In this document: one piece after another, positions 47,801-55,302 of the stretch
Position numbering within the stretch: position 1 is the stretch's first letter
Layout: the number at the start of each line of letters is the position of its first letter
Origin: Janthinobacterium lividum
Lineage (GTDB): Bacteria > Pseudomonadota > Gammaproteobacteria > Burkholderiales > Burkholderiaceae_D
Assembly: GCF_034424625.1 (NCBI RefSeq)
Contig: NZ_CP139977.1
Span: forward strand, 310,001 to 374,000
Direction: 5' to 3'
DNA: 64,000 nt
The notes under the pieces: model-generated
Databases searched by the model: none
What the model was told of the DNA's origin: nothing
Seen by the model: only the letters and a program-made list of their open reading frames with translations
Made by a program: the position numbers and the translations under genes

Positions 47801-50800
47801 CGCCCAATGGCGCCAGACGCACCGGATAAATGCTGGTGTACCAGCCCACCGTGCGGCTGGCGTCAAGGTCGTCGAACAGGTCTTCACGGCCATGGCCTTC
47901 CACCTCGATCAGCACCTGCGCCCGGCCCGTGTAGCGGCACAGGGCGCGGCCCAGCGCCGTCAGCAGCAGGTCGTTGACCTGGGTGCGGTAGGCGGCCGGC
48001 GCCTCTTTCAGCAGCCGGCGCGTGGTCTCGCGGTCCAGCGCCAGGCCCAGGTCGCGCGCGTGGCGCGTGGTATTGGCGCCATCCGGACGGGAGCAGGGCA
48101 AGGCGGCCGGCGTCCCCCCTACCGACAGCCAGTAGGGCAGCTCGGCGCGCACGGCCGGCGTGTGCGCGTGCTGGCACAGGCGCAGCGACCACGCCTGCAA
48201 ACTGCTGCCGCGCGGCGGCAGCGTCGCGGCGGTGCCGGCCAGGGCGGCCCGGTACGCCGTTTCCAGATCTTCCAGCAGCACCCGCCACGAGACGCCGTCG
48301 ACGGCCAGATGGTGTACGGCGAGGAACAGCCGCGTGCTGCCATCGGCCACATGTATCAGCTGCGCGCGCAGCAGCCTGCCCTGCTCCAAGTCCAGGCTGC
48401 GCTGCGCCTCGCGGCAGGTCGCCTCGATGGCGGCGCCGTCCTGCGCTTCGCATTGCCACAGCAGCTGGGCCGGCACGGGGCCGTAACTCTGGCGCCAGGC
48501 GCCCGAATCCGCCTGCCGGAAGCGCAGGCTCAACGACTGGTGATGCGCGGCGAGCACCTGCAGCGCGCGTTCCAGCGCGCCCGCGTCGAGCGCGCCGTTC
48601 GCCCGCATCAGCAGCGACTGGTTCCAGTGGTGGCGCTGCGGGATGGCGGCGGCAAAGAAATCGAGCTGGATCGGCAGCAGCGGCACCTCGCCCTGCGCGT
48701 CTTCAGGCACCGCCGGCGCGGACTGCAGCGGTTGCGCCACCAGCGCCAGGGCGGCGATGCTCTGGCGTTCGAACAACTGCTTCGGCGTCAGCTTCCAGCC
48801 CGCCTGGCGCGCGCGCGCGACAATCTGCAGGCTGAGGATGGAGTCGCCGCCCAGTTCAAAGAAGTTATCCTCGCGCCCCACCCGTTCCAGGCCCAGCACC
48901 TCGCACCACAGGCGCGCCAGCATGGTTTCCACCTCGCCCTCGGCCGGCGCATGCTCCGCGCCGGCGCCAAACTGCGCGGCCGGCAGCGCCTTGCGATCGA
49001 GCTTGCCGTTGCCATTCAGGGGCAGGCGCGGCAGCGCGACAAGCGCCGACGGCACCATGTAGTCGGGCACGCGCACGACCAGCGCAGCGCGCAGCGCCGC
49101 CGTGTCCAGCATTGCGGGCGTGACATAGGCCACCAGGCGCAGACCCTGGCCGGACGCCTGCGCCACCACCACCGCCTCGGTCACGCCGGGCTGCTGCAGT
49201 AATTGGGACTCGATCTCGCCCAGCTCCACGCGCAGGCCGCGTATCTTGATCTGGTGATCGATGCGGCCCAGGTATTCCAGCGCGCCGTCGGTACGCCAGC
49301 GCACCAGGTCGCCGGTCCGGTACAGGCGCGCACCTTCGCCGTCGAACGGATCGGGCACGAAGCGCTCGGCGCTCAGGCCGGGACGGTGCAGGTAGCCGCG
49401 CGCCAGGCCCACGCCGCCCAGGTACAACTCGCCCGCCACGCCGGCCGGCGCCAGGTTCAGGCTGTCGTCCAGCACATAGCTGCGCAGGTTGGCGATGGGA
49501 CGCCCGATGGGCACCACGGCGTCGCCCGCGCGGCACTGCCACCACGTGACATCGATGGCCGCCTCGGTAGGACCATACAGATTATGCAGCTGCGCCTGCG
49601 ACAAGGCGGCCAGAGTCCGGTCCTGCAAATCGGCCGGCAGCGCCTCGCCGCTGCAGATCACCGTGCGCAAGCTGGCGCAGGCGCCCGGCGCCAGGTTGGC
49701 GGCAAACGCCTGCAGCATCGACGGCACGAAATGCACGGTGGTGACGCCATGGCGCTCGATCAGCGCCGCCAGCAGCGCCGGATCGCGGTGCTCGCCCGGC
49801 GCGGCCACGGCCAGCCGCGCGCCGTACATCAGCGGCCAGAAAAATTCCCATACCGAGACGTCAAAGCTGAACGGCGTTTTCTGCAGCACCGTGTCGCCCG
49901 CACCCAGCCCATACGTCTGCTGCATCCATACCAGGCGGTTATACAGCGCACAATGGCGGTTGGCCGCGCCCTTCGGGCGTCCCGTGGAACCCGAGGTGTA
50001 GATCACATAGGCGAGATTTTCCCCGTGCAGCGCCACGCGCGGATTATCCTGCCCGCCGTCCGCATACACCGCTTCCTCGTCCAGCATCAGCACGGGCGGC
50101 AGGTGCGCCGGCAAGGCGTCCAGCACGGGCGCATGCGTGAGCAGCAGGCTGACCGCGCTGTCGTCCAGCATGTAGGCGATGCGTTCGGCCGGATATTCGG
50201 GGTCGATCGGCACGTAGGCGCCGCCCGCTTTCATCACGGCCAGCAAGCCCACCACCATCTCGACGGAGCGCAGCAGCGCCAGGCCGACGCGCACTTCCGG
50301 CCCCACGCCGAGGGCGGCCAGCCGCCGCGCCAGGGCATTGGCGCGCCCGTTCAAGGCTGCATAACTGAGCACTTCGTCGCCAAACAGCAGCGCATCCGCC
50401 TGCGGCGTGGCCGCGGCCTGGCGCTCGATCAGCAAGTGCACCGCCTCGGGCAGCGCGTACGGCTGGTCGCAGCGGCTCCAGGCCAGCAGCGCCGTCCGTT
50501 CGGCCGCTTCCTGCAGCGGCACATCGCCGAGCGCGCACTGCGGCGTGTCGGCCAGCGCCTGCAGCAGCGCCAGGTAATGGCGCGACAGGCGCGCGATGCT
50601 GGCCGGTTCGAACAGCTCCACGGCATAGGCAAAACTGGCCGACAGGTTGCCATCGGCCCGCTCCTGGGTGTCGAGCGTGAGCTCGAACTTGGCCGCCTGG
50701 CGGCCCAATTCATACGGCGCCGCCGACAGCCCCGCCAGCCGGACCTCGCCGCGCGGCTGCAGGTGCTGGTGATTGAACAGCACCTGGAACAGGGCTGGGT

Positions 50801-51968
50801 GGCTCAGGCTGCGTTCCGGCTGCAAGGCATCGACCAGCACGTCGAACGGCAAGTCCTGGTGCGCCTGCGCGCCCAGCGCGGCGTCGCGCACCTGCAGCAG
50901 CAACTGCTGCAGCGACGTGCGTCCATCGAGGCGCGTATCGATGATCAGGGTATTGACGAAAAAGCCGATCACGCCCTCGGTCTCGACGCGGTTGCGGTTG
51001 GCCATCGGCACGCCGATGCGCAGCGCCTGCTGGCCCGTGTGGCGGTACAGCAGCGCCTTGAAGGCGGTGAGCAGCAGCATGAAGACGGTGGCGCCATGGC
51101 GCCGCGCGCTGCGGTGCAGCTGCGCGCCCAGCTCGGGCGGCAGCGCGAAATCGAAGCGCGCGGCATGGTAGTCCGGCTGCGCCTGGCGGGCATGGTCGGC
51201 CGGCGGCTGCAGTACCGGATGCTCGTCGCCCAGGCGCGCCGTCCAGTAGGCCAGCTGCGCATCGCGCTCACCCGCATCGAGCCAGTGGCGCTGCCAGGCG
51301 GCGTGGTCGGCATATTGGATGGGCAAAGGCGCCAGCGCCGCGGCGCTGGCATCTTGCGCCGCCTGGTACAACGCGCCGAATTCCTCGATCACCAGCTGGA
51401 TCGACCAGCCATCCGACACGATGTGATGCATGACCACCAGCAGCACGTGTTCGTCGTCGGCCAGCCGCACCAGCATCGCGCGCAGCAGGGGCGCGCTGGC
51501 AAGGTCGAACGGGGCCTGGTTGAAATCGTCGGCGATGCGCGCCAGCTGCGCTTCGCCATCGTCGATGCCGCGCAAGTCCGCGTGCGCCAGCCGCAGCGCC
51601 ATCGGGGGCGCGATGCACTGCTCGGCCAGGCCATCCGCATCGGCCACAAAATACGTGCGCAGCGATTCATGGCGCGCGATCAGGGCGTCGAAAGCCCCCT
51701 GCACGGCCCCTGCCTGCAGGCGGCCGCGCAAGCGCAGACCGCCCGCGATATGGTAGGCGCTGCTGGCCGGATCGAGCTGCCACAGGAACCACTGGCGCTG
51801 CTGGGCGAAGGACAGGGGCGCGCGCGTAAGCGCATGGCGGCGCGGCGGGATGGGCAGCTGCGCCTGCGTGATGCCCTGCTCGGTCATTTTCTTGTGAAAA
51901 GCGCGCCGCTGTTCCGGCGTCAGGGCGCTGAAACGTTCGGCCAACTGCAGTGCGATATCGGTTTGCAT
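38883..51968 (-). CDS. three-module NRPS: C-A-T-E / C-A-T-E / C-A-T-TE
   Basis: The protein has 4,361 residues. Module 1: C (about 50-480; HHIVSDGWS), A1 (about 520-1000), T (DNFFELGGDSILS, about 1039), E (HHLAVDGVSWR, about 1219). Module 2: C (HHLLLDGWS, about 1684), A2 (about 2015-2510), T (about 2541), E (about 2593-3030). Module 3: C (about 3184), A3 (about 3516-4020), T (FFALGGHSLLA, about 4036), TE (about 4096-4361; nucleophile in AGWSLGA). Specificity residues read by eye are A1 DVWHISLIDK (serine code), A2 DGEGSGGVTK and A3 DGEDHGTVTK; the Glu at the third position fits a basic, ornithine- or lysine-type side chain. Two E domains imply D-configured residues 1 and 2. It starts 2 nt after NRPS2, and the TE makes it the last enzyme. 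Confidence 0.95.
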   Translation of the reverse strand: MQTDIALQLAERFSALTPEQRRAFHKKMTEQGITQAQLPIPPRRHALTRAPLSFAQQRQWFLWQLDPASSAYHIAGGLRLRGRLQAGAVQGAFDALIARHESLRTYFVADADGLAEQCIAPPMALRLAHADLRGIDDGEAQLARIADDFNQAPFDLASAPLLRAMLVRLADDEHVLLVVMHHIVSDGWSIQLVIEEFGALYQAAQDASAAALAPLPIQYADHAAWQRHWLDAGERDAQLAYWTARLGDEHPVLQPPADHARQAQPDYHAARFDFALPPELGAQLHRSARRHGATVFMLLLTAFKALLYRHTGQQALRIGVPMANRNRVETEGVIGFFVNTLIIDTRLDGRTSLQQLLLQVRDAALGAQAHQDLPFDVLVDALQPERSLSHPALFQVLFNHQHLQPRGEVRLAGLSAAPYELGRQAAKFELTLDTQERADGNLSASFAYAVELFEPASIARLSRHYLALLQALADTPQCALGDVPLQEAAERTALLAWSRCDQPYALPEAVHLLIERQAAATPQADALLFGDEVLSYAALNGRANALARRLAALGVGPEVRVGLALLRSVEMVVGLLAVMKAGGAYVPIDPEYPAERIAYMLDDSAVSLLLTHAPVLDALPAHLPPVLMLDEEAVYADGGQDNPRVALHGENLAYVIYTSGSTGRPKGAANRHCALYNRLVWMQQTYGLGAGDTVLQKTPFSFDVSVWEFFWPLMYGARLAVAAPGEHRDPALLAALIERHGVTTVHFVPSMLQAFAANLAPGACASLRTVICSGEALPADLQDRTLAALSQAQLHNLYGPTEAAIDVTWWQCRAGDAVVPIGRPIANLRSYVLDDSLNLAPAGVAGELYLGGVGLARGYLHRPGLSAERFVPDPFDGEGARLYRTGDLVRWRTDGALEYLGRIDHQIKIRGLRVELGEIESQLLQQPGVTEAVVVAQASGQGLRLVAYVTPAMLDTAALRAALVVRVPDYMVPSALVALPRLPLNGNGKLDRKALPAAQFGAGAEHAPAEGEVETMLARLWCEVLGLERVGREDNFFELGGDSILSLQIVARARQAGWKLTPKQLFERQSIAALALVAQPLQSAPAVPEDAQGEVPLLPIQLDFFAAAIPQRHHWNQSLLMRANGALDAGALERALQVLAAHHQSLSLRFRQADSGAWRQSYGPVPAQLLWQCEAQDGAAIEATCREAQRSLDLEQGRLLRAQLIHVADGSTRLFLAVHHLAVDGVSWRVLLEDLETAYRAALAGTAATLPPRGSSLQAWSLRLCQHAHTPAVRAELPYWLSVGGTPAALPCSRPDGANTTRHARDLGLALDRETTRRLLKEAPAAYRTQVNDLLLTALGRALCRYTGRAQVLIEVEGHGREDLFDDLDASRTVGWYTSIYPVRLAPLGEAGAAIRRVKQDLRDVPARGIGYGLLRHLGDDAARAALAALPRPQLIFNYLGQFDGSFEPQGLWAPAAESGGETQDSDAPLGHELALNGQVLDGVLKLTLSFSAARHDEGALAALMDDYRQELVALVAHCCSGAQGVTPSDFPLVRLDQASLDELNLPVASLADLYPLSPMQAGMLFHSVYAPHDGAYLNQLRVDIDGLDAGRFAAAWQAVIARHDILRTAFLPQAAPPLQWVSRDTGPALQELDWRGHDDIQADLDALARRDLAQGFVLEQAPLQRLHLVRTSASRHHFIWTNHHLLLDGWSSSRLMGELLRHYAGQPLATHGGRYRDYIAWLQRQDAAGSESYWRALVAPLAAPTRLAGLLPCEARQGGHAEIGTALERQESVQLAAFARRHHVTVNTVVQAAWAILLQRHTGQRTVAFGATVAGRPGDLAGAQQLLGLFINTLPVIATPRHAQTVAGWLAEVQAQSLASREHEHTPLVDIQRWAEQGAGGLFDTLVVFENYPVDEALTGAAPDGLVFTAIERREQTSYPLTLAVMQNATLALHYGYDQAQFDAAGVAAIGASLLALLRVMIADAQQPLGSLALPDARARQQLRALAHSGAPAVPYVAVHERIVRHAALHPDAPAVVIGGEQISHAQLERRASALARRLRARGIGAEMRVGVALERSIDMIVALLAVLKAGAAYVPLDPDYPAGRLAYMMDDSGICLLIAQQQVLDRVAAPAGVPLLLMPPAGAHDAADADGDAAPWPAPHRHNLAYLIYTSGSTGKPKGVAVTHGPLAMHCAVTAELYEMGPQSRELHFLSFAFDGAHERWLTTLCAGGALVLRDASLWTPEQTYAALRAQRITNAGFPPAYLKQLAEWAEHSGNPPPVELYSFGGEAMPQAAFEQVCRALKPRFLINGYGPTEAVVTPMVWKVGVDAGCRSAYAPIGRPVGARSAWVLDDALSLAPPGVPGELYLGGEGLARGYLGRPGMTADRFIPDPFDGAGGRLYRTGDLVRWQADGQLEYLGRIDHQVKIRGFRIELGEVEAQLLAQPGVLAAVAMAQPGVHGNLRLVAYVAPASLQPAGLKLALARQLPDYMVPSVIVALDSLPLNANGKVDRNALPAPQALQQGGSVAPQGPAEQLLAQVWRGVLGLEQLGRDDNFFELGGDSILSLQIVARLRQAGWIVTPKQLFERQSVAALAPLMQAVAASAGGSAEVPGQEVPLLPIQSAFFAAQLARLDHFNQSVLLQASAAGAGDVIAAALDVLLQTHAALRLRFTHGPDGWSQQYGAAPDAPLLWRREARDAADVERHCQLAQRSLDLRQGQLLRAVLIAMADGSVRLLLVVHHLAVDGVSWRILLQDLDTLCRQGAAGQPLRLAAASAPLQAWARRLQEHAASDAVCAQLPYWQALADTPSRLPLADSRGASSSELVAGAVLQLDRDTTRRLLKEAPAAYRTQVNDLLLTALGRALCRHAGEESFLVDLEGHGREDLFEELDISRTVGWFTSAYPVRLAPLGAPDVALKRIKQDLRAIPDKGIGYGLLKYMGCDADRQALAALAPAQVLFNYLGQFDGSFEADAAWRPAAEPSGDAQDPDAPLGHELVINGQVFDGMLKMTFSYSAARHDGAAIRALADDFGRELQALVAHCCSGALGVTPSDFPLAPLDQARLDALDLPLNELADLYPLSPMQAGMLFHCLQAPQGSAYVNQLCVDVEGLDAQRFAASWRAVAARHDILRTRFVQDGGEALQWVSRAGAGEVALLDWRGQDAGAAALDAYARADLARGFDLAREPLQRLSLIRRDATRQRLVWTSHHLLLDGWSTSQLMGEILRHYHGEPHVPVPGRYRDYIAWLQRQDGAASEAFWRAQLAPLASPTRLALALPVPAGAAGAAGQDSVSLRLEPAAMAGLAAFARQARITVNTVVQGAWLLLLQRYTGQSCVAFGATVAGRPATLPGADRLLGMFINTLPVITAPQAGAPVGEWLRQLQAQNLAGREFEHTPLYEVQRWAGQGGVALFDSIIVFENYPVDAALRAAEEAELRFSMASKREETNYPWTLAVMQDSGLTLHADYARASFDAASARLILEQLGALMQAMARAADAPLGALPLLSAPQGAALLRQGRNEGGPWNDLPVHAQFELQAVLQPDALALLHEDEALTYRALNLRANRLAHALLAQGAGPEVRVGIAVERSVDMLAGLLAILKTGAAYVPLDPGYPAERLAYMIADSGMALLLTQASVLPRLALPANLPVQLVEQPSALEHDPGHAPLPQQLAYVIYTSGSTGKPKGVGIAHQALSRHAQVSVGFFGLTAQDRVLQFSTLNFDGFVEQAWPTLCVGAALVLRGPDLWDSETFYQALHRYRISVADLTTAYWSLLAQDFAAQGARDYGALRQVHAGGEAMPPEALQAWRQAGMRHIRLLNTYGPTEAAVTAATLDCAPYLDGAAPAQMPIGLPLAGRALQVLDGDMALAPPGAAGELCIGGALLARGYLGRAALTAERFVPDPHGAPGARLYRTGDLVRWRGGQLDYLGRIDHQIKIRGFRVELGEIEAQLLAQPGVREAVVVAQDGPAGTRLVAYVSPQQVSVEALRAALAAALPDYMLPAAIVALARLPLSPAGKVERSALPAPQLESEAYAAPQGELEQALAAIWSALLGVPRVGREDNFFALGGHSLLAVRCITQVNQMLRSLYTQDTHALSLADLFGNPTLAALAARFGASAAGARVGESWHSLRATGDLPPLFCCPGLLVNTFEFQGLAQALGPRQPVHGFVSHALGRERWADIGVTELAARYADIIVANSPGGECSLAGWSLGAVLAQETARQLEGRVAVRLVGMIDPVLGQFDDGGAVAPALDPQRERALREQWLTRSSMRGRWEQLFERMSEDEWAWFVHLQGRDIGALPLDGEAVHCKEYLAWSIASHALMLRRHRPQRAGASARVWIAERTRAAGVALFDSRAHFAQVLGEDDVAGAGHIDIIHAPALWQGLGASLPRDAA
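39916..41368. repeat. duplicated adenylation-domain DNA, copy in the last module
   Basis: This stretch of about 1,453 bp appears base-identical to 52224-53676 at constant offset 12,308, with the first mismatches just outside it. It covers most of A3 and part of its linker to T. Similarity falls off sharply on both sides. Confidence 0.85.
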
Positions 51969-51970
51969 GA

Positions 51971-54900
51971 TCAGGTCGACTCCAAGGCATCGAGGAATGA
52001 CGCGAGATCATCCATCTTCGATTGTTGTGAAGCTTGTTGCTGCAAGGTGGCGACTTCGGCGGCCAACAGGGACAAGGATTTGGTTTCAAATACGGCGCGC
52101 AGCGGCAGCGACACGGCCAGCGCCAGGTTCAGGCGCGACACCAGCTGCACGGCCAGCAGCGAATGCCCGCCCAGCGCAAAGAAGTTGTCGTCGCGCCCCA
52201 CGCGCGGCACGCCCAACAGCGCACTCCAGATGGCCGCCAGCGCCTGTTCCAGCTCGCCCTGCGGCGCTGCATATGCTTCGCTTTCCAGCTGCGGCGCCGG
52301 CAGCGCGCTGCGCTCCACCTTGCCCGCCGGGCTCAATGGCAGGCGCGCCAAGGCCACGATGGCCGCCGGCAGCATGTAGTCGGGCAGCGCCGCCGCCAAG
52401 GCCGCGCGCAACGCTTCCACCGAGACCTGTTGCGGACTCACGTACGCCACCAGGCGCGTACCCGCCGGACCATCCTGCGCCACCACCACGGCTTCGCGCA
52501 CGCCCGGCTGCGCCAGCAGCTGCGCCTCGATCTCGCCCAGCTCCACGCGGAAGCCGCGGATCTTGATCTGGTGGTCGATGCGGCCCAGGTAGTCGAGCTG
52601 TCCGCCACGCCAGCGCACCAGGTCGCCCGTGCGGTACAGGCGCGCGCCGGGCGCGCCATGCGGGTCCGGCACGAAGCGTTCGGCCGTCAGCGCCGCGCGG
52701 CCCAGGTAGCCGCGCGCCAGCAAGGCCCCGCCGATGCACAGTTCGCCGGCGGCACCGGGCGGCGCCAATGCCATGTCCCCGTCCAGCACCTGCAGCGCGC
52801 GCCCGGCCAGCGGCAGGCCGATCGGCATCTGCGCCGGCGCCGCGCCATCGAGGTAGGGCGCGCAATCGAGCGTGGCCGCCGTCACCGCCGCTTCCGTCGG
52901 GCCATAGGTATTGAGCAAACGGATGTGCCGCATGCCCGCCTGGCGCCACGCCTGCAGCGCTTCCGGCGGCATCGCCTCGCCGCCCGCGTGCACCTGGCGC
53001 AGCGCGCCGTAGTCGCGTGCTCCCTGGGCCGCAAAATCCTGCGCCAGCAGCGACCAGTACGCCGTCGTCAGGTCCGCCACGCTGATGCGGTAGCGGTGCA
53101 GCGCCTGGTAAAACGTCTCGCTGTCCCACAAGTCAGGTCCCCGCAAGACCAGCGCCGCGCCCACGCACAGGGTCGGCCAGGCTTGCTCGACGAAGCCGTC
53201 GAAGTTCAGGGTCGAAAACTGCAGCACGCGGTCCTGCGCCGTCAGGCCGAAGAAGCCGACGGATACCTGCGCATGCCGGCTCAGGGCCTGGTGCGCGATG
53301 CCCACGCCCTTCGGCTTGCCCGTCGAGCCGGAGGTGTAGATCACGTAGGCCAGCTGCTGCGGCAGCGGCGCATGGCCGGGATCGTGTTCCAGCGCGGACG
53401 GCTGCTCCACCAGCTGCACCGGCAAGTTCGCCGGCAAGGCCAGGCGCGGCAGCACCGACGCCTGCGTCAGCAGCAGCGCCATGCCGCTGTCGGCGATCAT
53501 GTAGGCCAGGCGTTCGGCCGGATAGCCGGGGTCCAGCGGCACGTAGGCCGCCCCCGTCTTAAGAATGGCCAGCAAGCCGGCCAGCATGTCGACCGAGCGC
53601 TCGACGGCGATGCCGACGCGCACTTCCGGCCCCGCACCCTGCGCCAGCAGCGCATGCGCAAGGCGGTTGGCGCGCACGTTCAGCATGCGGTAAGTGAGCG
53701 CCTCGTCCTCGTACAGCAAGGCCAGCGCGTCCGGATGCAGCATGGCTTGCAGCTCGAATTGCGCGTGCACGGGCAAGTCGTTCCACGCGGGACCATCGTT
53801 GCGGCCCTGGCGCAGCAAGGCATCGGCCTGCGCGGCCGACAACAGGCCCATGCCATCGAGCACGGCGTCCGGCCGCTCCAGCATGGCCGCCAGCACATTG
53901 ACGAAATAGCTGGCCAGCGCCGCGATGCCTGTCCCGTCAAACAGGGCTGTGCGGTATTCCAGGCTGGCCGTCACGCCATCGGCGCCGATGGCGACATCGA
54001 GCGAGAGGTCGAACTTGGCCTCGACCTGCGCTTCCGACAGCAGGCTGACGGACAAGCCGTCGAGCACGGGCACGGCGGAAGCGGCCGCGCCTTCATGGCG
54101 CAGGTTGAACAGGACCTGGAACAGCGGATTGCGCGACAGGTCGCGCTCGATGCGCATCGCATCGAGCAGCAGCTCGAATGGCAGCTCGGCGTGGTTCAGC
54201 GCGGCCAGCGCCTCGCCGCGCAGGCGGCGGCACAGGGTGCGCGGCGTCAGGCCGGGCGCCAGGCGCGCGCGGTAGACCTGGGTATTGACGAAAAAACCGA
54301 TCAACTCATGCACTTCGTGGCGATTGCGGCCCGCGTTCGGCACGCCGATGGCAAAGTCGCGTTGGCCGCTCAGGCCACCGAGCACCAGCTGCCAGGCCGC
54401 CATCAGGATGACGAACGGCGTGCACTGTTCGGCGCGGCAAAACGCCAGCGCCGCGCGGGCCAGCGCCGGCGGCAGCGCAAACGCGTGGCTGCCGGACGCC
54501 TGCGCGGACGCGGGGCCGTCGGCCAGCACGGGCAAATTCAGCGCCGGCACGTCCTGCCCCAGGTAGGCCGTCCAGTAGGCCAGTTCCGCATCTAGGTGCG
54601 GGCCCTGCAGCATGGCGCGCTGCCAGGCCGCATAGTCGGCATATTGCAGCGGCAGCGCAGGCAGCCCCGGCGTGCCCGCCTGCGCGGCGCGGTAGGCTTG
54701 CGCCAGGTCACGGATCAGCACGGGATTGGACCAGGCATCCGAGACGATGTGGTGCATGCTCAGCATGAGTACGGCGTGCTCGCGGCCGCAATCGATCAGG
54801 GTGGCGCGCAGCAGCGGCGCGGCGCCCAGGTCGAACGGCGTGTCCGCTTCGCGCCGCAGGCGCGCGGCAAGCCAGGCGGCGGCATCCCCCGCAGGCGCCG

Positions 54901-55240
54901 TCTCGCGCCCCAGCGCCAGGCTGGCGTGCGCCTCGACGATCTGCAGCGGCAAGCCGTCGCGTTCCTCGAAGCGGGTGCGCAGCACGGCATGGCGCTGCAC
55001 CAGCGCGCGCAGCGCCGCCTGCAGCGCCGCGCCGTCGCAGGGCCCGTCCAGGCGAAACGCGCGGCACAGGTTGTACGCGGTCGAGCGGGACTCGTAGCGC
55101 TGCAGGAACCACAGGCGCTGCTGCTGGAAAGACAGGGGCGCGGCGCCATCGCCGTGGACGGCGCGCGGCAGGATCGCATCGACGCCATCGGTTTCATCGT
55201 CGAGCATCAGGGCAAGCAATTGGTCTTGGTTGGTGATCAT
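51971..55240 (-). CDS. single-module NRPS: C-A-T
   Basis: The protein has 1,089 residues. It has a C domain (about 30-450; active-site MHHIVSDAWS, with Ala where Gly is usual), an A domain (about 490-1005; core TSGSTGKPKGV and YGPTEAAVT) and a T domain (DNFFALGGHSLLAVQL, about 1026), then a short tail. The A-domain specificity residues DGEDHGTVTK are identical to those of the last module of the next enzyme, and the DNA of the two is nearly identical over 1.45 kb. It should therefore load the same amino acid, probably an ornithine/lysine-type residue. It has no TE, so its product passes to the three-module enzyme that starts 2 nt downstream. Confidence 0.93.
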   Translation of the reverse strand: MITNQDQLLALMLDDETDGVDAILPRAVHGDGAAPLSFQQQRLWFLQRYESRSTAYNLCRAFRLDGPCDGAALQAALRALVQRHAVLRTRFEERDGLPLQIVEAHASLALGRETAPAGDAAAWLAARLRREADTPFDLGAAPLLRATLIDCGREHAVLMLSMHHIVSDAWSNPVLIRDLAQAYRAAQAGTPGLPALPLQYADYAAWQRAMLQGPHLDAELAYWTAYLGQDVPALNLPVLADGPASAQASGSHAFALPPALARAALAFCRAEQCTPFVILMAAWQLVLGGLSGQRDFAIGVPNAGRNRHEVHELIGFFVNTQVYRARLAPGLTPRTLCRRLRGEALAALNHAELPFELLLDAMRIERDLSRNPLFQVLFNLRHEGAAASAVPVLDGLSVSLLSEAQVEAKFDLSLDVAIGADGVTASLEYRTALFDGTGIAALASYFVNVLAAMLERPDAVLDGMGLLSAAQADALLRQGRNDGPAWNDLPVHAQFELQAMLHPDALALLYEDEALTYRMLNVRANRLAHALLAQGAGPEVRVGIAVERSVDMLAGLLAILKTGAAYVPLDPGYPAERLAYMIADSGMALLLTQASVLPRLALPANLPVQLVEQPSALEHDPGHAPLPQQLAYVIYTSGSTGKPKGVGIAHQALSRHAQVSVGFFGLTAQDRVLQFSTLNFDGFVEQAWPTLCVGAALVLRGPDLWDSETFYQALHRYRISVADLTTAYWSLLAQDFAAQGARDYGALRQVHAGGEAMPPEALQAWRQAGMRHIRLLNTYGPTEAAVTAATLDCAPYLDGAAPAQMPIGLPLAGRALQVLDGDMALAPPGAAGELCIGGALLARGYLGRAALTAERFVPDPHGAPGARLYRTGDLVRWRGGQLDYLGRIDHQIKIRGFRVELGEIEAQLLAQPGVREAVVVAQDGPAGTRLVAYVSPQQVSVEALRAALAAALPDYMLPAAIVALARLPLSPAGKVERSALPAPQLESEAYAAPQGELEQALAAIWSALLGVPRVGRDDNFFALGGHSLLAVQLVSRLNLALAVSLPLRAVFETKSLSLLAAEVATLQQQASQQSKMDDLASFLDALEST
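52224..53676. repeat. duplicated adenylation-domain DNA, copy in the single-module NRPS
   Basis: Partner of 39916-41368. The two stretches match base for base wherever compared and have no indel between them. This points to a recent duplication or gene conversion between A domains. Confidence 0.85.
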
Positions 55241-55302
55241 GGAGGCGTCGGAGTACGATGGGATAAGCCGCCCGGCCTGGACCGGGCAGCGGCCGTCTGG
55301 GC

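Noticed and set aside
49203..54595. Long plus-strand frames opposite the NRPS genes
   Set aside because: They lie wholly opposite clear NRPS domains and have no ribosome-binding site, family or sensible composition.
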